From Streptomyces sp. Mut1 (GTDB lineage: Bacteria; Actinomycetota; Actinomycetes; Streptomycetales; Streptomycetaceae): a stretch of DNA of 64,000 nt. The first letter of the stretch is position 1, and each line of letters opens with the position of its first letter. Shown here piece after piece: positions 19,317-29,477 of the stretch. Location: NCBI RefSeq assembly GCF_030719295.1, contig NZ_CP120997.1, positions 3,786,501-3,850,500 on the forward strand. Reading direction: 5' to 3'. The notes beneath the pieces were generated by a model. The model saw only the letters and a list, made by a program, of their open reading frames with translations. It was not told the DNA's origin and made no database searches. The translations under genes were made by a program, and so were the position numbers.

Positions 19317-20195
19317 CTACTTCTTGTTCTCGACCGCGTGGCCGCCGAACTGGTTGCGCAGCGCGGCGATCATCTTCATCTGCGGGGAGTCGTCCTGGCG
19401 CGAGGCGAAGCGCGCGAAGAGCGACGCGGTGATCGCGGGCAGCGGCACGGCGTTGTCGATCGCGGCCTCCACCGTCCAGCGGCCCTCGCCCGAGTCGGCG
19501 GCGAAACCGCGGAGCTTGTCCAGGTGCTCGTCGTCGTCCAGGGCGTTGACCGCCAGGTCGAGGAGCCAGGAACGGATGACCGTGCCCTCCTGCCAGGAGC
19601 GGAAGACCTCACGCACGTCGGTGACGGAGTCGACCTTCTCCAGCAGCTCCCAGCCCTCGGCGTAGGCCTGCATCATGGCGTACTCGATGCCGTTGTGGAC
19701 CATCTTGGCGAAGTGGCCGGCGCCGACCTTGCCCGCGTGGACCGAACCGAAGTCGCCCTCGGGCTTGAGCGCGTCGAAGACCGGCTGGACCTTCGAGACG
19801 TTCTCGGCGTCGCCGCCGTACATCAGGGCGTAGCCGTTCTCCAGGCCCCAGACACCGCCGGAGACACCGCAGTCGACGAAGCCGATGCCCTTGATGCCCA
19901 ACTCCACCGCGTGCTTCTCGTCGTCGGTCCAGCGGGAGTTCCCGCCGTCCACGACGATGTCGCCGGGCGAGAGCAGCTCGGCCAGCTCGTCGATCGTGGA
20001 CTGGGTCGCGGCTCCGGCCGGAACCATCACCCAGACGACCCGCGGGCCCTTGAGCTTGCCCACAAGCTCTTCCAGGCTGTGGACATCGGCGACATCCGGG
20101 TTGCGGTCGTAACCGATGACGGTGTGGCCTGCGCGGCGGATGCGCTCGCGCATGTTGCCGCCCATCTTGCCGAGGCCGACGAGACCGAGCTCCAT
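19317..20195 (-). CDS. gnd: 6-phosphogluconate dehydrogenase (decarboxylating), short form
   Basis: 292 residues, the short family type rather than the ~470-residue enzyme. N-terminal Rossmann motif [12 protein letters not shown], then DGGNSRW, the catalytic region [16 protein letters not shown], and K/N residues in [18 protein letters not shown]. It converts 6-phosphogluconate to ribulose-5-phosphate and CO2 with NAD(P)+ in the pentose phosphate pathway. Its presence between dnaN and recF is a conserved oddity of actinobacteria. It is on the same strand as dnaN with a gap of about 130 bases, so it may be partly co-transcribed. Confidence 0.95.
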   Translation of the reverse strand: MELGLVGLGKMGGNMRERIRRAGHTVIGYDRNPDVADVHSLEELVGKLKGPRVVWVMVPAGAATQSTIDELAELLSPGDIVVDGGNSRWTDDEKHAVELGIKGIGFVDCGVSGGVWGLENGYALMYGGDAENVSKVQPVFDALKPEGDFGSVHAGKVGAGHFAKMVHNGIEYAMMQAYAEGWELLEKVDSVTDVREVFRSWQEGTVIRSWLLDLAVNALDDDEHLDKLRGFAADSGEGRWTVEAAIDNAVPLPAITASLFARFASRQDDSPQMKMIAALRNQFGGHAVENKK

Positions 20196-20326
20196 CAGAG
20201 ATTCCTTTAGCGTTGTGCCGATTCGTACCCAGGTCCGAGCCTACGCCCGGCAAGGGACAGGACGCCGGGCATGCTCGGCGCTGAACATGCCCGTCGGGCC
20301 CTGCCGCGGCAGGGCCGGTGGCCGGG

Positions 20327-21457
20327 TCAGCCGGAGAGGCGGACCGGCATGATCAGGTACTTGTACGCGGCATCCGCCTCGGCGTCCACGGCCGGGCGTC
20401 CGCTGAGCAGCGCCGGCTTGGTGGAGGTCGTGAAGGAGAGCTGGGCCACCGGGGAGTCGATGGCGCTCAGGCCGTCCAGCAGGAAGGTCGGGTTGAAGGC
20501 GATCGAGATGTCGTCGCCCTCCAGCACGGCGTCGACCCTCTCCACAGCCTGTGCGTCGTCACTGGAACCCGCCTCCAGGATCAGCACGCCCTGCTCGAAG
20601 CTCAGCCGCACCGGGGTGTTGCGCTCGGCCACCAGGGCGACGCGCTTGACGGCCTCGACGAACGGGGCGGTCTCGATCACGGCGACGGAGTTGAACTCGG
20701 TCGGGAAGAGCGTCCGGTACTTCGGCAGGTCGCCCTCGAGCAGCCGGGTGGTGGTGCGGCGGCCGGCGCCCTCGAAGCCGATGAGGCCTTCGCCCGCGCC
20801 CGAGCCGGACAGCGCCAGGGTGACCGTGTCACCGCTGGTCAGCGCCTTGGCGGTGTCGAGCAGCGTCTTGGCGGGCACCAGGGCGACGGCGGAGGCGTCG
20901 GCGTTCTCCGGCTTCCAGAGGAACTCGCGGACCGCGAAGCGGTAGCGGTCGGTGGAGGCGAGGGTGACGGTGTCGCCCTCGATCTCGATGCGCACGCCCG
21001 TCAGGACGGGCAGGGTGTCGTCGCGGCCCGCGGCGATGGCCACCTGAGCGGCGGCGGAGGCGAAGATCTCACCGGGCACGGTGCCGGTCGCGGTCGGCAT
21101 CTGCGGGAGCGCCGGGTATTCCTCCACAGGCAGGGTGTGGAGTGTGAATCGCGAGGAACCGCAGGACACGGTCGCCCGTACACCGTCTGTGGAGATCTCC
21201 ACCGGGCGGTTGGGCAGCGCTCGGCAGATGTCGGCGAGCAGCCGGCCGGAGACGAGGACGGTGCCGTCCTCCTCGACCTCGGCCTCCACCGAGACGCGGG
21301 CCGAGACCTCGTAGTCGAAGCTGGAGAAGCTGAGAGCGCCGTCCTCGGCCTTCAGCAGAAGGCCCGCGAGAACGGGCGCCGGCGGACGGGCCGGAAGGCT
21401 GCGGGCCACCCAGGCCACCGCCTCCGCGAGTACATCGCGCTCCACCCGGATCTTCAC
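20327..21457 (-). CDS. dnaN: DNA polymerase III beta sliding clamp
   Basis: 376 residues from GTG (VKIRVERDVLAEAVAW), with GGAGG eight bases upstream. Three clamp folds can be followed: LPARPPAPVLAGLLL (first), DDTLPVLTGVRIEI and STDRYRFAVREF (second), and a third ending with YLIMPVRLSG, whose MPVR is the hydrophobic-cleft signature at the end of clamps. The dimeric ring tethers polymerase III to DNA and recruits other partners through that cleft. It flanks oriC on the opposite side from dnaA, both on the minus strand. Confidence 0.98.
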   Translation of the reverse strand: MKIRVERDVLAEAVAWVARSLPARPPAPVLAGLLLKAEDGALSFSSFDYEVSARVSVEAEVEEDGTVLVSGRLLADICRALPNRPVEISTDGVRATVSCGSSRFTLHTLPVEEYPALPQMPTATGTVPGEIFASAAAQVAIAAGRDDTLPVLTGVRIEIEGDTVTLASTDRYRFAVREFLWKPENADASAVALVPAKTLLDTAKALTSGDTVTLALSGSGAGEGLIGFEGAGRRTTTRLLEGDLPKYRTLFPTEFNSVAVIETAPFVEAVKRVALVAERNTPVRLSFEQGVLILEAGSSDDAQAVERVDAVLEGDDISIAFNPTFLLDGLSAIDSPVAQLSFTTSTKPALLSGRPAVDAEADAAYKYLIMPVRLSG

Positions 21458-22342
21458 CGGAACCGCCTCCTGCTGTTGCTCGCTCGCCCTGCTGGCCTTC
21501 GTCGTCTGATCGGGCCCTCCGCCGATGCCGGGGGGAGGACGCCGGGGACCAGTCTGACGCACCGCACCGACACTCGGTGCGGCTCGGGGTCAAATCGCGG
21601 CAAGAGGCTCGGAGCGCTCCGAGGCCGAGTTGTGCACAGGCCCCACTTCGAAACGGATTCCGAGCTAACTATGAGGGGTAGTAGTAGTAGGGCCTGTGGA
21701 AACGGTGGATAACGCTGTTTGCGCAGGTCAAGGCCCGTTTTTTATCCACCGGCCCTGTGGGTGGCTCGGTGGACAACCCGGGGATTCTGTGGACACCCGA
21801 AAGTTGTGCACATCCCGTACACAGGACAGGGGGGTTTCTCCCCAGGTCTGTCCCCAGCTTTACCCGCGTTCCCCACAGCCCAACCGCCCCTCTTGGTGTG
21901 ACGCCTTTCACTCGGGGCGGTGACGGCGGGTGTCGTGTTGCCGAACAGTGGACAGCGGTGTGGAGAAGCCCGCTCCGACTGGGGAAAACACCCGCTGGCC
22001 TGTGGGCAGCCGGTGGACAACGAGGTCCACAGGCTGTGGACGGAAAACTTGTCCACAGCCTGTGGATCATGGTTGACCACAAATCCCCAGGCCCCTGAGC
22101 TGGCCTGATGGCGGATGGGCGTGCGTGCCTGTGGAAGCAGTATGGACAACTTTTGGATCCCCAGGCTGTGGAGGGAAAAAAGTGCCCGGATCTGTGGAGA
22201 ACACCCGTGTCCTGGCCGGGATTCGAACAGCGCGGGCGTCCCAGCCTCGGGCCCCAGGCGGCGTGAAGACCTCGCCGGCGCCGATGGAGTGCGTCTCGGG
22301 AGCCGTGCACAGGGGTTGCCGGGAGCTTTTCGGGGAACGCGT
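21458..22342. other. oriC: Chromosomal replication origin oriC with clustered DnaA boxes
   Basis: Non-coding gap between dnaN and the dnaA terminator. DnaA boxes close to the Streptomyces form TTGTCCACA (or its complement) are visible at 21695, 21704, 21742, 21768, 21788, 21959, 22012, 22023, 22035, 22049 (perfect), 22061, 22073, 22130, 22141, 22167 and 22193. Both orientations occur and the densest array is 22012-22081. About sixteen boxes agrees with the ~19 described for Streptomyces origins. DnaA assembles here to open the duplex. No long AT-rich element stands out, as expected at this GC content. Confidence 0.95.
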
Positions 22343-22385
22343 AAGGGCGCTGTGCGGACTCCTGACGAGTCCGCACAGCGCCCTT
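22343..22385 (-). terminator. dnaA terminator, perfect 18-bp stem
   Basis: Arms 22343-22360 and 22368-22385 pair fully around a 7-base loop, 33 bases downstream of the dnaA stop. It insulates oriC from dnaA transcription. Confidence 0.85.
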
Positions 22386-22418
22386 CGGGTGCGTGCGGGT
22401 TCCGGCGTGCGGGTGCGG

Positions 22419-24227
22419 TCAGCCGTTCTTGATGCGGTTGGTGAGCTCGGTGACCTGGTTGTAGATGGAGCGCCGCTCCGCCATCAGCGCCCGGATCTTG
22501 CGGTCGGCGTGCATGACCGTCGTGTGGTCCCGGCCGCCGAACTGCGCACCGATCTTCGGCAGTGAGAGGTCGGTCAGCTCGCGGCACAGATACATGGCGA
22601 TCTGGCGGGCCGTCACCAGCACACGGCTGCGCGACGATCCGCAGAGGTCTTCCACCGTCAGACCGAAGTAGTCCGCCGTCGCCGCCATGATGGCCGCCGC
22701 CGTGATCTCCGGGGCCGTGTCCTCGCCGCCGGGGATCAGGTCCTTCAGCACGATCTCCGTGAGCCCCAGGTCCACGGGCTGGCGGTTGAGGCTGGCGAAG
22801 GCCGTCACCCGGATGAGAGCGCCCTCCAGCTCACGGATGTTGCGCGAGATGCGGGACGCGATGAACTCCAGCACCTCCGGCGGGGCGTTGAGCTGCTCCT
22901 GCACCGCCTTCTTGCGCAGGATCGCGATGCGGGTCTCCAGCTCGGGTGGCTGCACATCGGTGGTCAGCCCCCACTCGAAACGATTCCGCAGCCGGTCCTC
23001 CAGCGTGACCAGCTGCTTGGGCGGCCGGTCGGAGGACAGCACGATCTGCTTGTTGGCGTTGTGGAGCGTATTGAAGGTGTGGAAGAACTCCTCCTGCGTC
23101 GACTCCTTGCTCGCCAGGAACTGGATGTCGTCGACGAGCAGGATGTCGACGTCGCGGTACCGCTTGCGGAAGGTGTCGCCCTTGCCGTCACGGATCGAGT
23201 TGATGAACTCGTTGGTGAACTCCTCCGAGCTCACGTACCGCACCCGGGTCCCCGGGTAGAGGCTGCGGGCGTAGTGCCCGATGGCGTGCAGCAGGTGGGT
23301 CTTGCCGAGACCGGACTCCCCATAGATGAAAAGGGGGTTGTACGCCTTGGCGGGCGCTTCGGCGACGGCGACGGCTGCCGCGTGCGCGAAGCGGTTGGAC
23401 GCCCCGATGACAAAGGTGTCGAAGAGGTACTTCGGATTCAGCCGGGCGTGCGGCTCGCCGGGCCCGGGGGCCGGCGAGGGCTGGGCGCCCATCGGCCCAG
23501 GGCCTCCGCCGGGCCGGCCGGTGCCGCCGCCCCCCGGCCGGTGCTGCGGCTCCGGCAGCTCGTGGCGCTCGGGGCGGGGCCGCTCCGAGCGCTGCGGCTC
23601 GTAACCCTGGCGCTCCGGCGGCTGCTGCCGGTAGTCGTGCTGCGGCTGCTGCGGGGAGCGGCCGCCATAGGGCTCGCGCCACTGGTCCGCGGAGGGGTCA
23701 CGGTCCTGGAATCCGCCGAGCCGGGGCTGCTGCCAGGACAGGTCCTCCTGGGTGCGCGGCCAGGCCCCGGGCTCGGGGCGCTGCTGCTGGTAGTCCGGGT
23801 AGGCGGGGCGGGCCGTCGGCATCCCGTCGTCGGAGGGCCGGTGCCCGTAGCCGTCGTACGCGTCGTCGTGCCGCCCCTCGTCGTGCGGCGGTCCCTGGTA
23901 GCGGTGCTGCTGCGACTGGTGCATCGGGGGCGCCGGCGGGGACGACGGTTCGCCGGCGGAGTCGTCGACCGTGATCGCGATCCGGATGGGGCGGCCGCAC
24001 TCGCGGCTCAGCGTCTCGCTGATGAGAGGAGCGAGACGGCCTTCGAGGACCCGCTTGCCCCATTCATTGGGGACGGCCAGCAGCGCGGTGTCGGCGACCA
24101 GGGCGAGCGGCTGGCAGCGCTCGATCCACTGCTTGTCCTTCGGCTCGATGCCCTGCTGCCCCTCCCCGAGCAGTTGCTCCAGCACTCGCGGCCACACTGC
24201 GGCAAGATCGGCAGGTACGTCAGCCAC
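22419..24227 (-). CDS. dnaA: Chromosomal replication initiator DnaA
   Basis: 602 residues from GTG ([20 protein letters not shown]). Domain I is ~1-90. Domain II is an unusually long Pro/Gln/Arg-rich linker (~100-260), characteristic of Streptomyces DnaA. Domain III is AAA+ with Walker [12 protein letters not shown] (near residue 300) and Walker [11 protein letters not shown]. Domain IV is the DNA-binding end with [21 protein letters not shown] and the signature [12 protein letters not shown]. It binds the oriC boxes and melts the origin in the ATP form. A perfect DnaA box in its own upstream region (24368) suggests autoregulation. Transcription runs toward oriC. Confidence 0.99.
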   Translation of the reverse strand: MADVPADLAAVWPRVLEQLLGEGQQGIEPKDKQWIERCQPLALVADTALLAVPNEWGKRVLEGRLAPLISETLSRECGRPIRIAITVDDSAGEPSSPPAPPMHQSQQHRYQGPPHDEGRHDDAYDGYGHRPSDDGMPTARPAYPDYQQQRPEPGAWPRTQEDLSWQQPRLGGFQDRDPSADQWREPYGGRSPQQPQHDYRQQPPERQGYEPQRSERPRPERHELPEPQHRPGGGGTGRPGGGPGPMGAQPSPAPGPGEPHARLNPKYLFDTFVIGASNRFAHAAAVAVAEAPAKAYNPLFIYGESGLGKTHLLHAIGHYARSLYPGTRVRYVSSEEFTNEFINSIRDGKGDTFRKRYRDVDILLVDDIQFLASKESTQEEFFHTFNTLHNANKQIVLSSDRPPKQLVTLEDRLRNRFEWGLTTDVQPPELETRIAILRKKAVQEQLNAPPEVLEFIASRISRNIRELEGALIRVTAFASLNRQPVDLGLTEIVLKDLIPGGEDTAPEITAAAIMAATADYFGLTVEDLCGSSRSRVLVTARQIAMYLCRELTDLSLPKIGAQFGGRDHTTVMHADRKIRALMAERRSIYNQVTELTNRIKNG

Positions 24228-24608
24228 AAGGCACGCTCTCTCGCTGGTCCCACGAATGTGTGGTTCTCGGGACGGTATGGGTCGGGGTGGGTGAGGACCG
24301 GCAGGCGGGAAGAAAAAGAACCGGAGTTCAGCCACGGTAGTCAGCCCGACCCGCGCGGTTCAAGTCGTTGTCCACAGCCTGTGCACAATGGGGGGTCCGA
24401 CAGGGTCGGTTTGACCGGATGGCGCAGCCGCGCGTACCGTGACCAGGTCGAGTTGTCGATGGCTGCTGCCGCCTGCCTCCGATGGGCAAAGATCACGATC
24501 TGTGATTGTGAAGCGGTGCACTAGGGCGTTTACGCGAGTCTCTCGTGGGCGCACGGTGACAGCCAGGCGATGTCCCGCCAACACACGAGTCATTACTGGA
24601 GCCCCCGA
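24228..24608. promoter_or_regulatory. Divergent dnaA / rpmH promoter region with a DnaA box
   Basis: 381 bases between dnaA (minus) and rpmH (plus). A perfect DnaA box TTGTCCACA lies at 24368-24376, next to TGTGCACAA at 24380, roughly 140 bases upstream of dnaA. This fits DnaA autoregulation as described in Streptomyces. The remainder should contain both promoters. No other gene is seen. Confidence 0.7.
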
Positions 24609-24746
24609 GTGAGCAAGCGCACCTTCCAGCCGAACAACCGTCGTCGCGCGAAGACCCACGGCTTCCGGCTGCGTATGCGTACCCGTGCCGGCCGCGCGAT
24701 TCTCGCGTCCCGCCGTAGCAAGGGTCGCGCCAGCCTGTCCGCCTGA
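24609..24746 (+). CDS. rpmH: 50S ribosomal protein L34
   Basis: 45 residues from GTG: the typical [20 protein letters not shown] start, [10 protein letters not shown] middle and RRSKGR tail. It is highly basic and part of the large subunit. It opens the conserved rpmH-rnpA-yidD-yidC-jag-rsmG cluster running away from dnaA. rnpA follows after 21 bases. Confidence 0.98.
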   Translation: MSKRTFQPNNRRRAKTHGFRLRMRTRAGRAILASRRSKGRASLSA

Positions 24747-24767
24747 TCGCGTACAGGTCGTCATGAC

Positions 24768-25139
24768 GTGCTGCCTACCGAGAATCGGCTGAGGCGGCGC
24801 GAGGACTTCGCGACCGCAGTACGACGAGGGCGGCGGGCCGGTCGCCCGCTCCTCGTCGTCCATCTACGCAGCGGTGCAACCGACCCGCACGTGACTGGGG
24901 AGACCGTTCCCCCGCCGCGTGCGGGTTTCGTTGTCAGCAAAGCAGTGGGTGGTGCGGTCGTCCGCACAGCGGTGAAGCGCAAGCTTCGCCACTTGGTCCG
25001 AGAACGGCTGGCCCTGCTGCCCCCCGGTAGCCTGGTTGTCGTACGAGCGTTGCCCGGCGCGGGCGACGCCGACCATGAACAGCTGGCCCGAGACCTGGAC
25101 GCCGCGCTGCGGCGGCTGCTGGGAGGGGGCGCGCGATGA
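24768..25139 (+). CDS. rnpA: Ribonuclease P protein component
   Basis: 123 residues, GTG start ([14 protein letters not shown]). It has the family's basic RNR-type motif in [20 protein letters not shown], the helix that contacts RNase P RNA. With that RNA it removes tRNA 5' leaders. The RNA subunit gene is not in this window. The stop overlaps the yidD start (ATGA). Confidence 0.96.
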   Translation: MLPTENRLRRREDFATAVRRGRRAGRPLLVVHLRSGATDPHVTGETVPPPRAGFVVSKAVGGAVVRTAVKRKLRHLVRERLALLPPGSLVVVRALPGAGDADHEQLARDLDAALRRLLGGGAR

Positions 25140-25495
25140 AGTACCCGCTGCTGGCTCTTATCAAGCTGTATCAGTGGACGATCAGCCCACTCCTCGGGCC
25201 TGTCTGCCGTTACTACCCGTCGTGTTCCCACTATGGATATACGGCGATCGACCGGCACGGAGCGATCAAGGGAACAGCGCTGACAGCCTGGCGCATCCTG
25301 CGATGCAATCCGTGGTCACCCGGCGGCGTGGATTACGTACCACCACGCAAACGTCCGCGTTGGCACGAAATGCTGCGCAGTGCCCTACGCGGCAGCAAGG
25401 GCGGGGACTCCGCCGCTGACGTGCCTGCCGGGAGTTCGGCCACCGACCTCCCGAGTTCGGCCGCAGAGACTTCGCCCAATGCTCAAGGAGCCTGA
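25136..25495 (+). CDS. yidD: Membrane protein insertion efficiency factor YidD
   Basis: 119 residues. The conserved core is [31 protein letters not shown] (the YxPSCS motif) and [18 protein letters not shown] nonconserved Ser/Ala-rich tail of about 40 residues follows. The family acts at the inner face of the membrane and assists YidC-dependent insertion. It overlaps rnpA by four bases and ends three bases before the yidC start. Confidence 0.95.
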   Translation: MKYPLLALIKLYQWTISPLLGPVCRYYPSCSHYGYTAIDRHGAIKGTALTAWRILRCNPWSPGGVDYVPPRKRPRWHEMLRSALRGSKGGDSAADVPAGSSATDLPSSAAETSPNAQGA

Positions 25496-25498
25496 TTA

Positions 25499-26761
25499 GT
25501 GGACACGATTGCCAGTCTGTTCAGCTTCATCACATGGCCCGTTTCCTGGGTCATCGTCCAGTTCCACAAGTTGTACGGGGCGATCTTCGGCCCTGACACG
25601 GGATGGGCCTGGGGCCTGTCCATCGTGTCCCTCGTGGTGCTGATCCGCATCTGCCTGATCCCGCTGTTCGTCAAGCAGATCAAGTCGACGCGGAACATGC
25701 AGGTGCTCCAGCCGAAGATGAAGGCGATCCAGGAGCGCTACAAGAGCGACAAGCAGCGTCAGTCCGAAGAGATGATGAAGCTGTACAAGGAGACGGGTAC
25801 CAACCCGCTCTCCTCGTGCCTGCCGATCATCGCGCAGTCGCCCTTCTTCTTCGCGCTGTACCACGTGCTGTCCGCGATCGCGTCGAACAAGAAGATCGGC
25901 GTCATCGACCAGTCGCTGCTGGACAGCGCCCGTCAGGCCCACATCTTCGGTGCCCCGCTGGCCGCCAAGTTCATGGACAGCGCGGACAAGGTCGACGCGC
26001 TCGGCGCCTCGCTGACCGACGTCCGGGTCGTCACCGCGATCATGATCGTGATGATGTCGGCCTCGCAGTTCTTCACGCAGCGCCAGCTCATGACGAAGAA
26101 CGTCGACCTCACGGTCAAGACGCCGTACATGCAGCAGCAGAAGATGCTGATGTACATCTTCCCGCTGATCTTCGCCGTCATGGGTATCAACTTCCCCGTC
26201 GGTGTCCTCGTCTACTGGCTGACCACCAACGTCTGGACCATGGGTCAGCAGATGTACGTGATCAACCAGAACCCGACGCCGGGCAGCAAGGCCCAGGAGC
26301 AGTACCTCGGACGGCTGCTGAAGGGCGTCACCGCGCACGGTGAGGTCCGCGGCCGGACCCGGCGCAACACCGTCAAGCGGATCGTGGCCAAGGGCCCGGA
26401 CCGCAACGACATCGAGCGGAAGTTCGTCACGGGACTGGCCAAGCTCGGCCTCGCTCCGCAGGAGGACGGCACGGTGGTCAAGAGCGACACCGCTGTGGCC
26501 GACGCCGATGGCGGAGCCGCACAGCGGCGCCAGCAGCCCAAGCGGCAGACCAAGGCGAAGCGCCAGACCGGTACGGGTCATCAGGGCGGGGGCAAGGACG
26601 ACGACTCCTCCGAGTCGGCGCCCAAGACCTCTCTGAACAAGAAGACCCCGCAGGATGAAAAGCCCAAGCCGGCGGGCAAGTCCGCGTCCGGCTCCTCACG
26701 CCAAGCCAAGTCCGGGCAGCGCAAGGGCCCGCAGCGGCCCAAGCACCCGTCCAAGAAGTAA
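25499..26761 (+). CDS. yidC: Membrane protein insertase YidC
   Basis: 420 residues, GTG start with AAGGAG upstream. Membrane core: an N-terminal helix ([15 protein letters not shown]), then [26 protein letters not shown] with the conserved arginine, a cytoplasmic hairpin ([20 protein letters not shown]) and three more helices up to [17 protein letters not shown] long basic Lys/Gln/Arg-rich tail (~130 residues) may contact ribosomes, as in other Gram-positive YidC. It inserts and folds membrane proteins with or without SecYEG. Confidence 0.97.
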   Translation: MDTIASLFSFITWPVSWVIVQFHKLYGAIFGPDTGWAWGLSIVSLVVLIRICLIPLFVKQIKSTRNMQVLQPKMKAIQERYKSDKQRQSEEMMKLYKETGTNPLSSCLPIIAQSPFFFALYHVLSAIASNKKIGVIDQSLLDSARQAHIFGAPLAAKFMDSADKVDALGASLTDVRVVTAIMIVMMSASQFFTQRQLMTKNVDLTVKTPYMQQQKMLMYIFPLIFAVMGINFPVGVLVYWLTTNVWTMGQQMYVINQNPTPGSKAQEQYLGRLLKGVTAHGEVRGRTRRNTVKRIVAKGPDRNDIERKFVTGLAKLGLAPQEDGTVVKSDTAVADADGGAAQRRQQPKRQTKAKRQTGTGHQGGGKDDDSSESAPKTSLNKKTPQDEKPKPAGKSASGSSRQAKSGQRKGPQRPKHPSKK

Positions 26762-26776
26762 GAAGGAGTCCATCCC

Positions 26777-27286
26777 GTGACGGAAGGCATCACCTCCACG
26801 GCCGCTGAGGGCAGCGACACCTTGACCCGCCTTGAGCAGGAAGGTGAGATCGCAGCGGACTATCTTGAGGGCCTGCTCGACATCGCCGACCTCGACGGCG
26901 ACATCGACATGGACGTCGAGGCGGACCGGGCCGCGGTCTCGATCATCAGCGAATCCGCGCGCGAATTGCAGAAGCTCGTAGGGCGCGAGGGCGAGGTCCT
27001 GGAGGCGCTCCAGGAGCTGACGCGGCTGGCCGTGCACCGGGAGACCGGTGACCGGAGCCGTCTGATGCTGGACATCGCCGGCTTCCGGGCCAAGAAGCGC
27101 ACGGAGCTCGCCGAGCTGGGTGCCAAGGCGGCGGACGAGGTCAAGAGCACCGGGGAGCCGGTGAAGCTGGACCCGATGACGCCGTTCGAGCGCAAGGTCG
27201 TGCACGACGCGGTCGCCGCCGCAGGCCTGCGCAGCGAATCGGAAGGCGAGGAGCCCCAGCGCTTCGTCGTCGTCCTGCCGGCCTGA
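26777..27286 (+). CDS. jag: Jag/KhpB family RNA-binding protein
   Basis: 169 residues, GTG start 15 bases after yidC. An acidic N terminus is followed by a KH-type domain (ISESARELQKLVGREGEVLEALQELTRLA). The C-terminal R3H domain includes LAELGAKAADEV and PMTPFERKVVHDAVA ending with VVVLP. The protein binds single-stranded RNA and, in other Gram-positives, influences cell elongation with its partner KhpA. A strong terminator follows, closing the rpmH-jag run. Confidence 0.93.
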   Translation: MTEGITSTAAEGSDTLTRLEQEGEIAADYLEGLLDIADLDGDIDMDVEADRAAVSIISESARELQKLVGREGEVLEALQELTRLAVHRETGDRSRLMLDIAGFRAKKRTELAELGAKAADEVKSTGEPVKLDPMTPFERKVVHDAVAAAGLRSESEGEEPQRFVVVLPA

Positions 27287-27302
27287 CCGGCCCTTCTCCT
27301 GT

Positions 27303-27330
27303 CGGCCCCGTCTGTTCGCAGACGGGGCCG
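27303..27330 (+). terminator. Terminator after jag
   Basis: Perfect 12-bp stem CGGCCCCGTCTG with a TTCG loop, followed by ATCTTTGT. It separates the rpmH-jag run from rsmG. Confidence 0.85.
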
Positions 27331-27394
27331 ATCTTTGTCAGCCTGATAGACAGCCGCCAATGCGCGGTAGTGCGGTATGGAAGGACGGTCCCCC

Positions 27395-28111
27395 GTGACG
27401 GAGGAAGTATCACTTCCCCAGGCCCCCGACGAGGCTCGGACGGTGTTCGGCGAGCGCTTTCCCGAGGCTGTCCGGTACGCGGAACTGCTGGTGGACGCGG
27501 GGGTCACGCGCGGGCTGATCGGTCCGCGTGAGGTGCCGCGCCTGTGGGAGAGACATCTGCTGAACTGTGCGGTGCTCTCCGAGGTCGTTCCCGAGGGGGT
27601 CACGGTCTGCGATGTGGGCTCGGGGGCGGGGCTTCCGGGGATCCCGCTGGCGCTGGTGCGCCCGGACCTGAAGATCACCCTGCTGGAGCCGTTGCTGCGG
27701 CGGACGAATTTCCTCCAGGAGGTTGTGGAGCTGCTGGGGCTGGACCATGTGACGGTCGTCCGCGGCCGGGCCGAGGAGGTCCTGGGCAGCCTGCAGCCCG
27801 TGCACGTGGTGACGGCCAGGGCGGTGGCCCCACTGGACCGGCTGGCCGGCTGGGGGGTACCTCTGCTGCGCCCGTACGGCGAGATGCTCGCGCTCAAGGG
27901 CGATACCGCCGAGGAAGAGATCAACGGTGCTCGGGCGGCGCTCAGCAAGCTCGGGGTGGTGGACACCGAGGTGCTGCACGTTGGTGAAGGTGTGGTCGAC
28001 CCGATGTCCACTGTGGTGCGCGTGATGGTCGGCGAGAGCCCCGGAGGTGTGAGGTTCGCCGCGAAGCGGGCCAAGGCCGCCAGGATCAGCCGGACGCGCC
28101 GCCGCCGCTGA
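27395..28111 (+). CDS. rsmG: 16S rRNA (guanine527-N7)-methyltransferase RsmG
   Basis: 238 residues. The GTG at 27395 is preferred, with GGAAGGA about ten bases upstream; an ATG six codons earlier is possible. SAM-binding motif [17 protein letters not shown] (residues ~70-86), [14 protein letters not shown] and [13 protein letters not shown] are the family signatures. It methylates G527 (E. coli numbering) in the 530 loop; loss gives low-level streptomycin resistance and antibiotic overproduction in Streptomyces. It ends with a basic tail. It stands between rpmH-jag and parAB. Confidence 0.96.
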   Translation: MTEEVSLPQAPDEARTVFGERFPEAVRYAELLVDAGVTRGLIGPREVPRLWERHLLNCAVLSEVVPEGVTVCDVGSGAGLPGIPLALVRPDLKITLLEPLLRRTNFLQEVVELLGLDHVTVVRGRAEEVLGSLQPVHVVTARAVAPLDRLAGWGVPLLRPYGEMLALKGDTAEEEINGARAALSKLGVVDTEVLHVGEGVVDPMSTVVRVMVGESPGGVRFAAKRAKAARISRTRRRR

Positions 28112-28243
28112 TCACCCGGTCACACCGAGCCAGTGGCGCTTACGTGCGATGTGGTCCAGGCATCCGGGATTCCGTCCGTCATGGAGCCGTACGTGCCCCG
28201 CGCGGAGTGTCGTGCCTCTGTAGCTACGCTGCGAAGGCATCGT

Positions 28244-28257
28244 GTTTCACGTGAAAC
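28244..28257. promoter_or_regulatory. parS: parS site 1, upstream of parA
   Basis: Exact GTTTCACGTGAAAC, the ParB-binding centromere sequence of Streptomyces. It lies 157 bases before the chosen parA start. Confidence 0.95.
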
Positions 28258-28337
28258 GTCGTTCTCTGCTGCATGGAATCATCGGCCGCGGTGCGGCCGC
28301 CACCCCTTCCCATCGCAGGCCCGTTAGGGCTACGGAG

Positions 28338-28364
28338 TTGTCCACAGAAGTGGATTCCTCCACA
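28338..28364. promoter_or_regulatory. Two DnaA-box-like sequences upstream of parA
   Basis: TTGTCCACA at 28338-28346 (perfect) and TCCTCCACA at 28356-28364, the same orientation 18 bases apart, 37-63 bases before the parA ATG. Their location suggests DnaA influence on parAB transcription; this is inference. Confidence 0.5.
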
Positions 28365-28400
28365 GAAGAGCGGGCCTCGCTGGTTCACGACCCCGAAACC

Positions 28401-29477
28401 ATGGCAGGCTCTGTTCATTGCGAGCCTGAAGCCGAGGAGAGTGAATCCTTGCGGTCCGACGCCAACATCGCGGGACCGATGACCGACCCGGTCCCCGGTC
28501 CCCGAACCGAATCGGCGGGGGACGGTGTTTCACGTGAAACACCGCCGCCGATGGACGACACACCCATCGGGCGCGCGGCCCAGCTGGCGGTGGAGGCCCT
28601 CGGCCGAGCCGGCGAGGGGCTGCCGCGACCTGAGCAGACGCGCGTCATGGTGGTGGCCAACCAGAAGGGCGGGGTGGGAAAAACCACCTCGACGGTCAAC
28701 CTTGCCGCGTCGCTGGCACTACACGGTGCGCGGGTCCTGGTGGTCGACCTCGACCCGCAGGGCAACGCCTCCACGGCTCTGGGTATCGATCACCACGCCG
28801 AAGTCCCCTCAATCTATGACGTCCTGGTGGAGAGCAAGCCGCTCTCCGACGTGGTTCAGCCCGTCCCGGACGTCGAAGGTCTCTTCTGCGCCCCGGCCAC
28901 CATCGATCTCGCCGGTGCGGAGATCGAGCTGGTGTCGCTGGTGGCGCGGGAGAGTCGACTCCAGCGGGCCATCCAGGCGTACGAGCAGCCGCTGGATTAC
29001 ATCCTGATCGACTGCCCGCCCTCGCTGGGCCTGCTGACGGTCAACGCACTGGTGGCCGGTGCGGAGGTGCTGATCCCCATCCAGTGCGAGTACTACGCGC
29101 TGGAGGGCCTGGGGCAGCTGCTGCGGAACGTCGATCTGGTCCGCGGCCACCTGAATCCCGACCTCCATGTGTCCACGATCCTGCTCACCATGTACGACGG
29201 CCGGACAAGGCTGGCGTCGCAGGTTGCGGAGGAGGTACGCAGCCACTTCGGCAAGGAGGTGCTGCGGACCAGCATTCCTCGTTCGGTCCGCATCTCCGAG
29301 GCGCCGAGTTACGGGCAGACCGTGCTCACCTACGACCCCGGTTCCAGCGGGTCGCTGTCGTACCTCGAAGCAGCGCGGGAGATCGCGCTGCGCGGGGTCG
29401 GGGTGCAGTACGAGGGCCAGCACGCCCACACGGGCGGTTCGATCAGTCAGCAGAGCAACCCGGAGGGGATCCAGTGA
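28401..29477 (+). CDS. parA: Chromosome partitioning ATPase ParA
   Basis: 358 residues from the ATG at 28401. A TTG at 28449 has a better ribosome binding site (GAGGAG eight bases before) and would give 342 residues; the true start is uncertain. The variable N terminus is followed by the deviant Walker [19 protein letters not shown] (~residue 88), [11 protein letters not shown], and [10 protein letters not shown] (Walker B). The protein forms ATP-dependent assemblies on DNA that position ParB-parS complexes during growth and sporulation. An exact parS site lies inside the coding sequence (28527) and encodes VSRET. The stop overlaps the parB start (GTGA). Confidence 0.97.
   Translation: MAGSVHCEPEAEESESLRSDANIAGPMTDPVPGPRTESAGDGVSRETPPPMDDTPIGRAAQLAVEALGRAGEGLPRPEQTRVMVVANQKGGVGKTTSTVNLAASLALHGARVLVVDLDPQGNASTALGIDHHAEVPSIYDVLVESKPLSDVVQPVPDVEGLFCAPATIDLAGAEIELVSLVARESRLQRAIQAYEQPLDYILIDCPPSLGLLTVNALVAGAEVLIPIQCEYYALEGLGQLLRNVDLVRGHLNPDLHVSTILLTMYDGRTRLASQVAEEVRSHFGKEVLRTSIPRSVRISEAPSYGQTVLTYDPGSSGSLSYLEAAREIALRGVGVQYEGQHAHTGGSISQQSNPEGIQ
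28527..28540. promoter_or_regulatory. parS: parS site 2, inside parA
   Basis: Exact GTTTCACGTGAAAC within the parA coding frame, read as V-S-R-E-T. It lies in the disordered N-terminal extension, where such residues are tolerated. Confidence 0.95.
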
